DNA of 64,000 nucleotides from Oceanospirillum linum (GTDB taxonomy: Bacteria > Pseudomonadota > Gammaproteobacteria > Pseudomonadales > Halomonadaceae), in NCBI RefSeq assembly GCF_900182785.1, contig NZ_FXTS01000008.1:79172-143171 (forward strand), in the 5' to 3' direction. Positions 40,008 through 49,174 of this stretch are shown here, one piece after another. The notes under the pieces were generated by a model. That model was not told the origin of the DNA and did not search any database. It saw only the letters and a list, made by a program, of their open reading frames with translations. The position numbers and the translations under genes are program-made. Position 1 is the first letter of the stretch. Every line of letters begins with the position of its first letter.

Positions 40008-42980
40008 TCATTTTTTATCCCACCGCCAGTGACTCAGAATATTCAGGATATCTTCTTTGCCGAAGGGCTTCTTCAGCAGCTCGCAAGAGTATTTTCGGGC
40101 TTCAGTCAAGCTGACGTTTTCAGCATAACCTGAAGCAAGAATGACCCGTGTCTCGGGTGTTCTTGTTCTAATCCACTGGGCAAGTTGAACACCGTTTTCA
40201 CTACCTGGCATTACTATATCTGACAGAACCAGAGAAAAATTCTGAGGTTCATTCTTAATGATCTCCTTGGCTTCATCTGCACTACCGGCTTGTTGTGTTT
40301 TAAAGCCGATGGTTTCAAGGATCTCGTGTAGTGATGACCGGATATCTTCTTCATCGTCAACAACCAGTGCCGCATGCCCTGCAGGGATTTCAACCTCAGG
40401 TATAAGAGTAGCTGAGGAATCCCCGGCTGTTGATACTGTTTCGGATCTTGGCAGCCAAAGGCAGAAAGTTGTGCCAATATTCTCATGGCTTTCCACTTCA
40501 AGAAATCCGCTGCTGCGTTTGGCAAAACCATAAACCATGCTCAATCCCAGACCTGTACCTTTGCCCTTTTCTTTTGTGGTAAAAAAAGGATCAAAGATCT
40601 TTTCCTGCAGCTCTTTTGGAATGCCTGATCCCGTATCCTTGACCGATATGCAAATATAATCGCCCGGTTGTCGATTACGCACAATTAACGAATCGTCAGT
40701 GTCGAGGCTCACATTGGTAGCACCTATGGTCAGGGTGCCCTGTCCGTCCATGGCATCTCTGGCATTAATTGCCAGGTTGATCATGACATCTTCAAAGTCT
40801 CCCCTGTCGATCAGAACCGGCCAGAGGTCCTTTGATATTTCAAGAACGATCTGAATATTTCTGGTGAGTGATTTGGTTATCAGTTCGATAAGGTCGCTCA
40901 GAATATCATCGATGTGGCAGACTTCGCTGTTGATCTGTTGCTGGCGTGAGAACTGCATTAATTTGTGCGTCAGACTGGTGGTACGGGTTGCTGCCTTGTT
41001 AATTGCACAGAGATGTTTATTTGTTTTTTCATTATCACCGAGCTTCATCTCCAATAGTTCAGCATGGCCTCTGATAATATTGGTAATATTGTTAAAGTCA
41101 TGGGCAATACCTCCTACCAGTTGACCTATCGCTTCCATTTTCTGAGTACGGCGCATGCGGCTTTCAATGCGTTTTTTCTCAGTAATATCATGCACAACCA
41201 TTAAAATTGAGGGGCGGGATGACAGGTTGATTGAGTGCGAGTGAATTTCCACATCAACAACATCCCCCGAGTGCTTCTGCATTCGGCTCTCCAGAACATG
41301 GTAGTTACCATTTTCATTGTTGATCGATACCAGGGCATGGATATCCATCACCTGCTGAACCGGAATCAGATCGTAAATGCCTTTGCTGAGCATCTCGTTC
41401 AGAGAGTAACCGAATACCTCTGTAGCCGTATGGTTCACCGCAATAAACTGAAAGGTTTCCCGGTCAAATGCCATTAATGACAGTGGACTGTCGAAAAACA
41501 GAAGTCGGAACTGCTGTTCCTGCTGAATCAGGTCGCTTTGAATTTTCCGACGGTGTTCATTAAGCACCAGAATGTGTAAATAATTGGCTACCTCCCGAAC
41601 AAAGTTGTACTGATCCTTATGCCACTGAGTGCGTTGTGTGTCTTCTATCATAAGAAAACCGATCAGATTGCTGTTTTTAATAAAAGCCGCACAGATAAGG
41701 GTTGCCGTCTGATTTCGTCGGATATATTCCTGCGAAAGGAAACCGTTGTCTGAATCGGGGCGGTTTAGATTAGAAAGGGAAAGTACCCGAACCTGTTCCA
41801 GCTGACGGACAAATGTTGTATTGCTGTTCAGTAGCAAAGGGGTCTTCTCACAATAATTTGCCTGGGCATGATCAATCTGAACAACATTCCGATAAACGGG
41901 TGTGTCTTCTTCTGCGAGCCATATACCGGCTCTTGGTGCCTGTAATGTATTGCTGGCCAATTGGCAGATCTCTCTGACCAGCTGCTCAAACGGAGCATCC
42001 TCCTGGGTGGCAATACGGGCAACCTCCAGAGTTGCCCTTTGCTGCTTCCGGATACGTATACTCTTTTCATGGCGTTCTGTATTTGTTTCCAGCTCTGCAC
42101 GCACATCCTGGATCTGAATCGAAAAAAGCAGCTCTGAATGCTTGATAAAAGGTAGGCATGAGACTCGTACATTGATTAGATTTCCGGCTTTGCTGTGGGC
42201 TTTCAGCTCCTGTAATTCATCCGGGTCTTTCTGATGCAGGTTAAGCTTGAGCTTTGGGATCAGTCGAGTAATAACCTGCCCCGTAAGGCGCTCAGAAGGA
42301 AAGGCCAGAAGACTTCCGGCAGATGAGTTGTGATTGATAATGATCCCTTCGGCTGTTGTGATAAACCTCGGCGCTTTGCTGTTTATAAACTGAAAGTCCT
42401 GTCCGCTAATGGCCTCTGTTTTAAGGTCTGTCTTTGCCCTTCTGGCCAATTGACTCTCTTCTTCCGGCCTGAGCTCATCAAGAATCAGCAGATTGACACA
42501 CAGTGAGATGAGTGGCTCCAGACGGTTTATATCATCAGTGCCATAATTATTCTGTCGACCAAATAACACCAGGATGCCTTTTTTATCACCCATGGAATTT
42601 GTCAGTGGAATCAACATCAGACGCTGAAACAGTCGCCAGGCGAGTGTATTTGCCAGCTCGGCTTTAACGGCCGTAGAGCTGTTAGCGATTAAAGGAGCTG
42701 TTCGTCTTATTTGAGGCAGTAAGCAGGAATAGATCTCTGTTGCATGTTTTTTCAGGTGTTCCTTGTCTGTTGTGTTTTCCGGGGCGTGCGCAGTAAATTC
42801 AGAGATCAATGTGCCGGAGTGATTGTGGAGCAAAAAGGCAAATCGGCTTCCTGAAAGTGAGATCATAGACTCTAAGGCGCTGACCATGATGTCAGGCAGC
42901 GGCACCCGACTCTCAAATTGCTTGAGCAAAAGAAGAGAGGCGTAGAGTGCTTTTTCTGAAGTTTCAGCGGAACCGGACAT
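40008..42980 (-). CDS. Large cytoplasmic hybrid histidine kinase (GAF-PAS-GAF-PAS-HisKA-HATPase-REC)
   Basis: This 990-residue protein without clear membrane segments has an N-terminal GAF-like region (about 1-175) and a PAS-like region (about 190-290). A second GAF domain (about 315-480) and a PAS domain (FDSPLSLMAFDRETFQFI near 505-610) follow. The HisKA is of the GGIAHDFNNI type (His near 626). The HATPase has DTGSGIPKELQEKIFDPFFT and GTGLGLSMVYGF, and the receiver phospho-Asp is in LVLSDIVMPG near 921. AAGGA lies six bases before the ATG. It heads the operon with the EAL regulator and the second response regulator and is probably their phosphodonor. Confidence 0.9.
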   Translation of the reverse strand: MSGSAETSEKALYASLLLLKQFESRVPLPDIMVSALESMISLSGSRFAFLLHNHSGTLISEFTAHAPENTTDKEHLKKHATEIYSCLLPQIRRTAPLIANSSTAVKAELANTLAWRLFQRLMLIPLTNSMGDKKGILVLFGRQNNYGTDDINRLEPLISLCVNLLILDELRPEEESQLARRAKTDLKTEAISGQDFQFINSKAPRFITTAEGIIINHNSSAGSLLAFPSERLTGQVITRLIPKLKLNLHQKDPDELQELKAHSKAGNLINVRVSCLPFIKHSELLFSIQIQDVRAELETNTERHEKSIRIRKQQRATLEVARIATQEDAPFEQLVREICQLASNTLQAPRAGIWLAEEDTPVYRNVVQIDHAQANYCEKTPLLLNSNTTFVRQLEQVRVLSLSNLNRPDSDNGFLSQEYIRRNQTATLICAAFIKNSNLIGFLMIEDTQRTQWHKDQYNFVREVANYLHILVLNEHRRKIQSDLIQQEQQFRLLFFDSPLSLMAFDRETFQFIAVNHTATEVFGYSLNEMLSKGIYDLIPVQQVMDIHALVSINNENGNYHVLESRMQKHSGDVVDVEIHSHSINLSSRPSILMVVHDITEKKRIESRMRRTQKMEAIGQLVGGIAHDFNNITNIIRGHAELLEMKLGDNEKTNKHLCAINKAATRTTSLTHKLMQFSRQQQINSEVCHIDDILSDLIELITKSLTRNIQIVLEISKDLWPVLIDRGDFEDVMINLAINARDAMDGQGTLTIGATNVSLDTDDSLIVRNRQPGDYICISVKDTGSGIPKELQEKIFDPFFTTKEKGKGTGLGLSMVYGFAKRSSGFLEVESHENIGTTFCLWLPRSETVSTAGDSSATLIPEVEIPAGHAALVVDDEEDIRSSLHEILETIGFKTQQAGSADEAKEIIKNEPQNFSLVLSDIVMPGSENGVQLAQWIRTRTPETRVILASGYAENVSLTEARKYSCELLKKPFGKEDILNILSHWRWDKK

Positions 42981-43221
42981 GGCATTCCTTTGGTGTCGTG
43001 TTCGATGATGCTCTTTTAATAATCGCTCATCTTAAGAATTAGGTTACGGAGCAAAGAAAATCAAACATTAAGATATGTATTTATTGTTTTTTTGCTGGGG
43101 AGTGGTTCTTGGATTCTGTTTTGCTCTTGTGCTGTTTCAGGCTTATGCATACCATCGGAGCAATTTTTTAAGTCCGGTGCTTTATTTGAGTTTAAGCACC
43201 GGGTGTCTCAGGAGTTCTTTT

Positions 43222-44373
43222 ATGCATTACCCGGAAACTAAGCTTCCAAACGTTGGGACAACCATTTTCAGTGTCATGTCTCAGTTGGCCGCCGAGCACC
43301 GTGCCATCAATCTGTCTCAAGGTTTTCCTGATTTTGACGGTCCTCAGCTGATTCGTGATCGTGTTGTCCACTATATGCAGTCCGGCGCTAATCAATATGC
43401 CCCTTTTATTGGCGTGCCTTCCTTACGTCAGGCGATTAAGGATAAAGTTGCACGGCATTATGGTGCAGATGTTGATGCTGAATCAGAGGTTACGGTGACG
43501 TCAGGTGCCTCTGAGGCTATTTACGCTGCGATCACGGCTACCGTGCGTCAGGGGGATGAGGTGATTGTTTTTGATCCTTGCTATGACTGTTATGAGCCTG
43601 CTGTTGAGCTCAATGGCGGGGTTTGTCGTCATGTCGCTCTGGATCTGCCGGAGTTTAAGATTAATTGGCTGGCGCTGGAGCAGGCAATTTCACCCCGGAC
43701 CCGGATGATTATTGTGAATGCACCCCATAACCCCAGTGGCGTTAGCCTGAGCCGGGATGAACTGGACCGGCTTGCGGAGTTGATTCGGGATACCAATATC
43801 CTGTTATTGGGGGATGAGGTTTATGAGCATATTGTATTCGATGGACAGTCTCACAATAGTCTGCTTACCCACAAAGAGCTGGCACGGCGCAGCTTTGTGA
43901 TCTCTTCATTTGGTAAGACCTACCATATCACGGGCTGGAAAGTGGGCTACTGTATAGCCCCTGTCGCGCTATCAACGGAACTGCGCAAAGTACATCAGTA
44001 TATTACATTTTGTACTCCAACACCGATGCAGCTGGCGATTGCTGACTATATGAACACTCACCCGGAATATGAATCCGAGCTATCGGGTTTCTATCAGGAG
44101 AAACGGGATATTTTTTGTCATGAGATCCGCCGTAGCCGTTTTGGTTTTACGCCAGCTAAGGGCGGTTACTTTCAGTTGGCAGACTATAGTCAGATCAGTG
44201 ATATGGATGACGTTAGCTTTGCCCGTTGGCTCACTACAGAAGCTGGTGTGGCGGCGATTCCTGTCTCCGTTTTCTGTGAGCAGCCAAAACCGGACGCGCG
44301 GCTGATTCGTTTCTGCTTCGCCAAAAATGAAGAAACCCTAAAACATGCGGGAGAGCGGTTATGCCGGTTATAA
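43222..44373 (+). CDS. Aminotransferase, KMTB/methionine type (YbdL-like)
   Basis: This 383-residue PLP-dependent class I/II aminotransferase has INLSQGFPDFDGPQLI, NAPHNPSGVSLSRDEL, and the PLP-lysine in SSFGKTYHITGWKVGY near residue 240. The closest type is E. coli YbdL, which transaminates methionine and related amino acids with 2-oxo acids. I start it at ATG 43222, with GGAG seven bases upstream; an open frame extends back to 43075. Its end overlaps the omega-amidase gene, which is the classic functional partner that hydrolyses the resulting 2-oxo-amides. Confidence 0.9.
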   Translation: MHYPETKLPNVGTTIFSVMSQLAAEHRAINLSQGFPDFDGPQLIRDRVVHYMQSGANQYAPFIGVPSLRQAIKDKVARHYGADVDAESEVTVTSGASEAIYAAITATVRQGDEVIVFDPCYDCYEPAVELNGGVCRHVALDLPEFKINWLALEQAISPRTRMIIVNAPHNPSGVSLSRDELDRLAELIRDTNILLLGDEVYEHIVFDGQSHNSLLTHKELARRSFVISSFGKTYHITGWKVGYCIAPVALSTELRKVHQYITFCTPTPMQLAIADYMNTHPEYESELSGFYQEKRDIFCHEIRRSRFGFTPAKGGYFQLADYSQISDMDDVSFARWLTTEAGVAAIPVSVFCEQPKPDARLIRFCFAKNEETLKHAGERLCRL

Positions 44374-45182
44374 ATATCAATGAAGAAAAAGTTGAGAATG
44401 ACCTGAGAGTGACCCTGGTTCAGTCAGAACTGTTTTGGCACCAGCCTGAGCAGAACAGGGAGATGTTTGCTGAAAAACTATCAGGCTTGTCGGGTCAGAC
44501 CGATGTTGTCATTCTGCCGGAAATGTTCACAACAGGTTTCTCCATGGCACCGGAAGCTATTGCTGAACCCGCTGACCAGGAAACATTGCAATGGATGCAG
44601 CAGCAGGCCAAATCTGTCGATGCAGTGGTTTGCGGTAGTGTTGCCGTTAAAGATAACCAGGGTTGCTATAATCGTTTCTACTGGGTTCAGCCGGATAGCC
44701 AATGGTACTCCTATGATAAGCACCACCTGTTTCGTATGGCCGGTGAGCATGAGCACTATCAGGCGGGGCAGACTCGTCCTGTTATATCCTATAAGGGTTG
44801 GCGTATCTTCCCTCAAATCTGTTATGACCTGCGGTTCCCGGTTTGGAGCCGGAATCATGATGAATATGATTTAGCGATTTATGTTGCTAACTGGCCGGCT
44901 GTTCGTGAGCACCCCTGGCAAGTGTTGCTTCAGGCCAGAGCGATAGAAAACCTGTGCTATGTTGCTGGCGTCAATCGGGTCGGACAGGATGGCAATGGTC
45001 TTAATTACAGTGGTCGCTCGGCTATGATCGACTTTAAGGGGCATAGTTTTGAAGATTACGCTGCCGGTGAGAGCTTTATCTCGACGTGTACTTTATCTCT
45101 GGATAGCCTGAAAGCGTTTCGTCAGGCTTTCCCTGCCTTTGAAGATGCGGATGGTTTCATACTGAAGCAGAATAAACGCTAA
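44361..45182 (+). CDS. Omega-amidase (YafV-like nitrilase superfamily)
   Basis: This 273-residue nitrilase-superfamily amidase has the catalytic triad Glu in LPEMFTTGFSMAP near residue 53, Lys in YDKHHLFRM near 115, and Cys in FPQICYDLRFPVWSR near 155. YafV-type omega-amidases hydrolyse 2-oxoglutaramate and 2-oxosuccinamate. The ATG lies 13 bases inside the end of the aminotransferase gene, giving translational coupling. The pairing implies a transaminase/omega-amidase route in methionine salvage or glutamine use. Confidence 0.9.
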   Translation: MPVININEEKVENDLRVTLVQSELFWHQPEQNREMFAEKLSGLSGQTDVVILPEMFTTGFSMAPEAIAEPADQETLQWMQQQAKSVDAVVCGSVAVKDNQGCYNRFYWVQPDSQWYSYDKHHLFRMAGEHEHYQAGQTRPVISYKGWRIFPQICYDLRFPVWSRNHDEYDLAIYVANWPAVREHPWQVLLQARAIENLCYVAGVNRVGQDGNGLNYSGRSAMIDFKGHSFEDYAAGESFISTCTLSLDSLKAFRQAFPAFEDADGFILKQNKR

Positions 45183-45209
45183 TCTCCAGCTATCACGACA
45201 AGCATTGTA

Positions 45210-45246
45210 AGTCTCTGAGGTCTTAAACTTCAGGGGCTTTTTTTGT
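45210..45246 (+). terminator. Terminator of the aminotransferase/omega-amidase pair
   Basis: AGTCTCTGA and TTCAGGGGCT arms with G-U pairs around a 10-base loop are followed by seven T residues. Confidence 0.8.
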
Positions 45247-45648
45247 TTTTAATCAAGTGATAAACACGCGGATAGGCCCGCTGTCATTTCAGGCTGGTGT
45301 CTTCGGGTAACAGAAAGTGTTACCTGAATAATGTTGGCTTTAGTGATTGTGCACTTAAAAGTAACTAAATACGCCCTGTTTTGGTGCATTGTAATGATGT
45401 GGGTTTCAGGCCGAAGTTTTATTTTAATTATTGTTTGATGCCTGCATGTGTAAACGTTGGTTGCTGTAAAACCTTCTATGGGCGGTCTTAGTGACGTTTT
45501 TCAACGATCTACCCGATGTTATTTCCTGTCCTAAGGGAATTAAACAAGCGTATTAATAAGAGTTGGAATAGCAGTTGCATATAGACTAAAGGTCAGTATG
45601 TAGCCGTAAGCTACTACGAATCCCAAAGACACGAGAGGATTAATAACA
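45247..45648 (+). promoter_or_regulatory. Upstream region of the amino-acid transporter operon
   Basis: A perfect inverted repeat GGTAACA-GAAAG-TGTTACC (45306-45324) is the clearest element and may be a regulator site or RNA hairpin. About 60 bases further on, GTGCAC and TTGGTGCA resemble NtrC half-sites, but I found no sigma54 -24/-12 promoter. The ribosome-binding site AGAGGA is nine bases before the aapJ ATG. No ORF is supported here. Confidence 0.4.
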
Positions 45649-46668
45649 ATGAAGAAAATGGGTCTTATCGCTGCAACGGCAGCTATGACAGTTGGTTTTT
45701 CTGTAAACGCATCTGCCGCTGATACGCTGGCATCTGTCAAGGAACGGGGTTTTGTACAGTGTGGTGTAACGACCGGTGTACCCGGTTATTCCAACCCTGA
45801 TGACAAGGGTAACTGGAAAGGGATGGATGTTGATGTTTGTCGCGGGATTGCTGCGGCAACTTTGGGCGATGCCGATAAAGTTAAATATATTCCTCTGAAT
45901 GCTAAAGAGCGTTTTACGGCGCTTCAGTCTGGCGAAATTGATGTGCTGTCCCGTGTTACAACCTGGACGCTGACTCGTGATAGCTCTCTGGGTCTGAACT
46001 TTGCGGGTGTTACATACTATGACGGTCAGGGCTTTTTGATTAATAAAAACCTGGGTGTAGAAAGTGCCCTTGAGTTGGATGGCGCTTCCATGTGTATTCA
46101 GTCCGGTACCACGACTGAATTGAATGCGGCGGACTATTTCCGTGAAAACAATATGGAGTTTGAACCGGTTGTATTTGATACCGCTGACCAGACTGTAAAA
46201 GGTTTTGAAGCCGGTCGTTGTGATGTTCTGACCTCTGACCAATCTCAGCTGTATGCTCTGCGCATCAAGCTGTCTAACCCATCATCAGCAATGATTCTGC
46301 CAGAAATTATTTCTAAAGAGCCACTGGGGCCTGTTGTTCGTCAGGGTGATGATGCCTGGTTTAATGTTGTTAAGTGGTCCCTTTTTGCCATGGTTAATGC
46401 TGAAGAGCTGGGTCTGACGTCCAAGAATATTGATAGTATGAAAAGCTCTAAAAATCCTAATATTGCCCGCTTTGTCGGTGCTGAAGGTATCAAGGGTACA
46501 GGTTTATCGCTCTCCGATAACTGGGCTTACAATATTGTGAAGCAGGTTGGTAACTACGGCGAAGCGTTTGATCGTAACCTGGGTACGAGTTCACCGCTTA
46601 AAATTGAGCGTGGCCTGAATGCACTATGGAACAAGGGTGGCCTGCAGTACGCACCGCCTATCCGCTAA
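45649..46668 (+). CDS. aapJ: General L-amino acid ABC transporter, periplasmic binding protein
   Basis: This 339-residue periplasmic solute-binding protein has a signal peptide ending near NASA. Signatures of the AapJ/BztA family are FVQCGVTTGVPGYSNPD near residue 37, WKGMDVDVCRGIAAA near 58, and VTTWTLTRDSSLGLNFAGVTYYDGQGF near 100. Such proteins bind several L-amino acids, often glutamate, glutamine and aspartate. Two conserved Cys residues could form the family's disulfide. It is the first of four genes (aapJQMP), and a stem-loop after it probably keeps it more abundant than the permeases. Confidence 0.93.
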   Translation: MKKMGLIAATAAMTVGFSVNASAADTLASVKERGFVQCGVTTGVPGYSNPDDKGNWKGMDVDVCRGIAAATLGDADKVKYIPLNAKERFTALQSGEIDVLSRVTTWTLTRDSSLGLNFAGVTYYDGQGFLINKNLGVESALELDGASMCIQSGTTTELNAADYFRENNMEFEPVVFDTADQTVKGFEAGRCDVLTSDQSQLYALRIKLSNPSSAMILPEIISKEPLGPVVRQGDDAWFNVVKWSLFAMVNAEELGLTSKNIDSMKSSKNPNIARFVGAEGIKGTGLSLSDNWAYNIVKQVGNYGEAFDRNLGTSSPLKIERGLNALWNKGGLQYAPPIR

Positions 46669-46681
46669 GTCTGTTCGGGGG

Positions 46682-46715
46682 GGGAGGATGTAACTCACCT
46701 CCCGTTTGTGTTTTT
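46682..46715 (+). terminator. Partial terminator between aapJ and aapQ
   Basis: GGGAGG-ATGTAACTCA-CCTCCC followed by GTTTGTGTTTTT: a six-pair G/C stem and a broken T-run, a typical weak attenuator after a periplasmic binding-protein gene. Confidence 0.55.
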
Positions 46716-46739
46716 GTCCATTCAGTAGGAGTACCGCCT

Positions 46740-47930
46740 ATGCCATCTGATGCCAATAAGTCGCCGTCTGCTCATACGACGCGCTTCTGGCATGACCCTG
46801 CAAAACGAGCTATTTTGTTCCAGAGCTTACTGGTTATCGCAGTGCTGGGTTTTGTCGGGATGATTGTTCAAAATACTCTGCATAATTTAGAAAGCCGGGG
46901 TATCACTACAGGTTTTGCCTTTCTCTCCCAGGAAGCGGGTTTCGGCATTGTTCAGTCGTTGATTGACTACACCGAATCCAGTAGTTATGGACGTACTTTT
47001 TTTGTGGGTTTGCTGAATACTTTATTGGTATCAGCGCTGGGGGTTGTTGCTGCAACTGTTATTGGCTTTGTCATGGGGATTGCCCGTCTTTCCAATAACT
47101 GGCTAATCGCGAAGGTTGCATCTGCATACGTTGAGATTTTCCGTAATATTCCGCTGCTGATACAGATCTTTTTCTGGTATTTTGCTGTTTTGAGAGCGCT
47201 GCCATCACCACGGCAGAGCCTCGAACCCCTCGATAATATTTTCATTAATGTCCGCGGCCTTTATATGCCTGAGCCTATCTATGGTGATGGTTTTGGTTGG
47301 GTCGTGGTTGCATTTCTTCTGGCTGTCGTTGCTGTTATTGGCATCGCCCGCTGGAGTAAAAAGCGCCAGGATGAGACGGGTCAACGATTCCCGCTTTTCT
47401 GGACCGCTGCTGGCCTCCTTATCGGTTTACCTTTAGTTGTATACTGGATTATGGGTTCTCCTATGACCTGGGATAATCCGGTGTTAAAAGGTTTTAACTT
47501 CCGCGGTGGTATGACGATTATTCCTGAGTTAGCCGCGCTTTGGCTTGCTCTGAGTATCTATACGGCAGCTTTTATTGCTGAGATTGTACGGTCTGGTATT
47601 GAGGCTATCTCATCGGGTCAGACCGAAGCAGCAAGCGCATTGGGCCTTAGCAAAAGCAAGGTGCTGCGATTAGTCGTTGTCCCTCAGGCTGTACGCGTGA
47701 TCATCCCTCCTTTAACCAGTCAGTATCTTAATCTTATTAAAAACTCCTCATTAGCCACTGCAATCGGCTACCCGGACCTGGTTTCAGTTTTTGCCGGAAC
47801 AACGCTGAACCAAACCGGACAGGCAATTGAGGTGATCTTTATGACGATGCTGGTTTATCTGACGCTGAGCCTGCTTGTGTCAGCATTTATGAACTGGTTT
47901 AACACACGTATGGCGCTGGTTGAGCGTTAA
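46740..47930 (+). CDS. aapQ: General L-amino acid ABC transporter, permease AapQ
   Basis: This 396-residue inner-membrane permease of the His/Glu/Gln family has about eight membrane segments. Its length is typical of AapQ/BztB, with the extra long periplasmic loop of this subgroup. The EAA motif lies near residue 300 (EAASALGLSKSKVLRLVVVPQAVR). I chose ATG 46740 because GTAGGAG lies eight bases upstream; the frame is open back to 46626 through the terminator hairpin, which makes an upstream start unlikely. It acts with AapM as the channel. Confidence 0.92.
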   Translation: MPSDANKSPSAHTTRFWHDPAKRAILFQSLLVIAVLGFVGMIVQNTLHNLESRGITTGFAFLSQEAGFGIVQSLIDYTESSSYGRTFFVGLLNTLLVSALGVVAATVIGFVMGIARLSNNWLIAKVASAYVEIFRNIPLLIQIFFWYFAVLRALPSPRQSLEPLDNIFINVRGLYMPEPIYGDGFGWVVVAFLLAVVAVIGIARWSKKRQDETGQRFPLFWTAAGLLIGLPLVVYWIMGSPMTWDNPVLKGFNFRGGMTIIPELAALWLALSIYTAAFIAEIVRSGIEAISSGQTEAASALGLSKSKVLRLVVVPQAVRVIIPPLTSQYLNLIKNSSLATAIGYPDLVSVFAGTTLNQTGQAIEVIFMTMLVYLTLSLLVSAFMNWFNTRMALVER

Positions 47931-47946
47931 GAACGGAGTATTCATT

Positions 47947-49062
47947 GTGAGTGATTCTGCAAAAGTCACGGATAAGTTACTACCGGATCTGCCGCCCCCT
48001 GCGAACAGCACCGGTTTTATTGGCTGGATGCGCATGCATCTTTTCTCAACCCCTGCGAATGCGCTACTGACACTGTTTGCAGCTTATTTGCTTTATATCC
48101 TTATGGTGCCATCGATTAATTGGGCGCTTATATCAGCGGACTGGATTGGCGACAGTCGTGATGCCTGTACTTCCGGTGGTGCATGTTGGGTCTTTGTTTA
48201 CAACCGTTTTGATCAGTTTATGTATGGCTTCTACCCTGAGGTTGAGCGCTGGCGAATTGATATCACCTTTGTTCTGCTAGTGGTTCTGGCCGCGTGGCTG
48301 ATGCTGCCCAGAATGCCTAAGAAAGGGCTGGTAAGCTTTATTACGCTGATTATCTACCCTGTGGTAGCTTTCTTTCTGCTTTATGGCGGTAGCTTTGGCC
48401 TTGAAGTAGTAGAAACCCATAAATGGGGCGGCATGTCGCTGACGCTGATTCTGGCGATTGTCGGTATTGTGGCAGCGCTGCCTTTTGGTGTGTTGCTGGC
48501 GCTGGGGCGTCGCTCAGAGATGCCGATTGTTAAAAGTATCTGTGTAGTCTATATCGAGTTCTGGCGGGGGGTTCCTCTGATTACGGTACTCTTTATGGCT
48601 TCTGTGATGTTGCCTCTTTTTGTTCCTGAAGAGGTTGATTTTGACAAACTGCTGCGCGCCATGATCGGTATTGTCTTGTTTCAGTCCGCTTATATGGCTG
48701 AAGTGGTTCGCGGTGGTCTGCAGGCGATTCCTAAAGGGCAGTATGAGGCGGCTCAGGCGTTGGGTCTTAACTACTGGAAAATGATGGGACTAATTGTTCT
48801 GCCGCAAGCTCTGAAGCTGATGATTCCGGGGATTGTGAACACCTTTATCGCACTGTTTAAAGATACCAGCCTGGTGTTGATCATTGGTCTGTTCGATATT
48901 CTGGCCATTGTTCAGGCAGGTTTGTCTGATCCTAACTGGCTCGGTTTCTCGGTTGAAGGTTACACCTTTGTTGCTCTGATGTTCTGGGTATTCTGTTTTG
49001 GTATGTCGAAATACAGCCAGCATCTTGAGAAGCGTTTCCACACAGGCCACGGTGCTCGTTAA
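47947..49062 (+). CDS. aapM: General L-amino acid ABC transporter, permease AapM
   Basis: This 371-residue permease of the same family as AapQ has membrane segments around residues 40-60, 100-115, 125-145 and 175 to the end. The EAA-type motif QYEAAQALGLNYWKMMGLIVLPQA lies near residue 260. The start is GTG 47947 with CGGAG nine bases before it; an alternative TTG at 47920 overlaps the end of aapQ. A Cys pair in DACTSGGACWVFVY lies in the first periplasmic loop, a feature of this subgroup. Confidence 0.92.
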   Translation: MSDSAKVTDKLLPDLPPPANSTGFIGWMRMHLFSTPANALLTLFAAYLLYILMVPSINWALISADWIGDSRDACTSGGACWVFVYNRFDQFMYGFYPEVERWRIDITFVLLVVLAAWLMLPRMPKKGLVSFITLIIYPVVAFFLLYGGSFGLEVVETHKWGGMSLTLILAIVGIVAALPFGVLLALGRRSEMPIVKSICVVYIEFWRGVPLITVLFMASVMLPLFVPEEVDFDKLLRAMIGIVLFQSAYMAEVVRGGLQAIPKGQYEAAQALGLNYWKMMGLIVLPQALKLMIPGIVNTFIALFKDTSLVLIIGLFDILAIVQAGLSDPNWLGFSVEGYTFVALMFWVFCFGMSKYSQHLEKRFHTGHGAR

Positions 49063-49174
49063 TCAGCTGTTAACCGATCGGAGTTTTGATCGCTGAAACA
49101 CACGGGCAGCGCATAAATAAATGCAGTAATAGGCTGCTAAAGCTTATTCGAAGCATGAAGAATTTGGAGTAGTT

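Noticed and set aside
45350..45640. Sigma54 promoter for the aap operon
   Set aside because: NtrC-like half-sites occur, but no GG-N10-GC element with the required flanks.
45640..46242. A 200-codon frame antisense to aapJ
   Set aside because: Shadow of a strong gene; no independent support.
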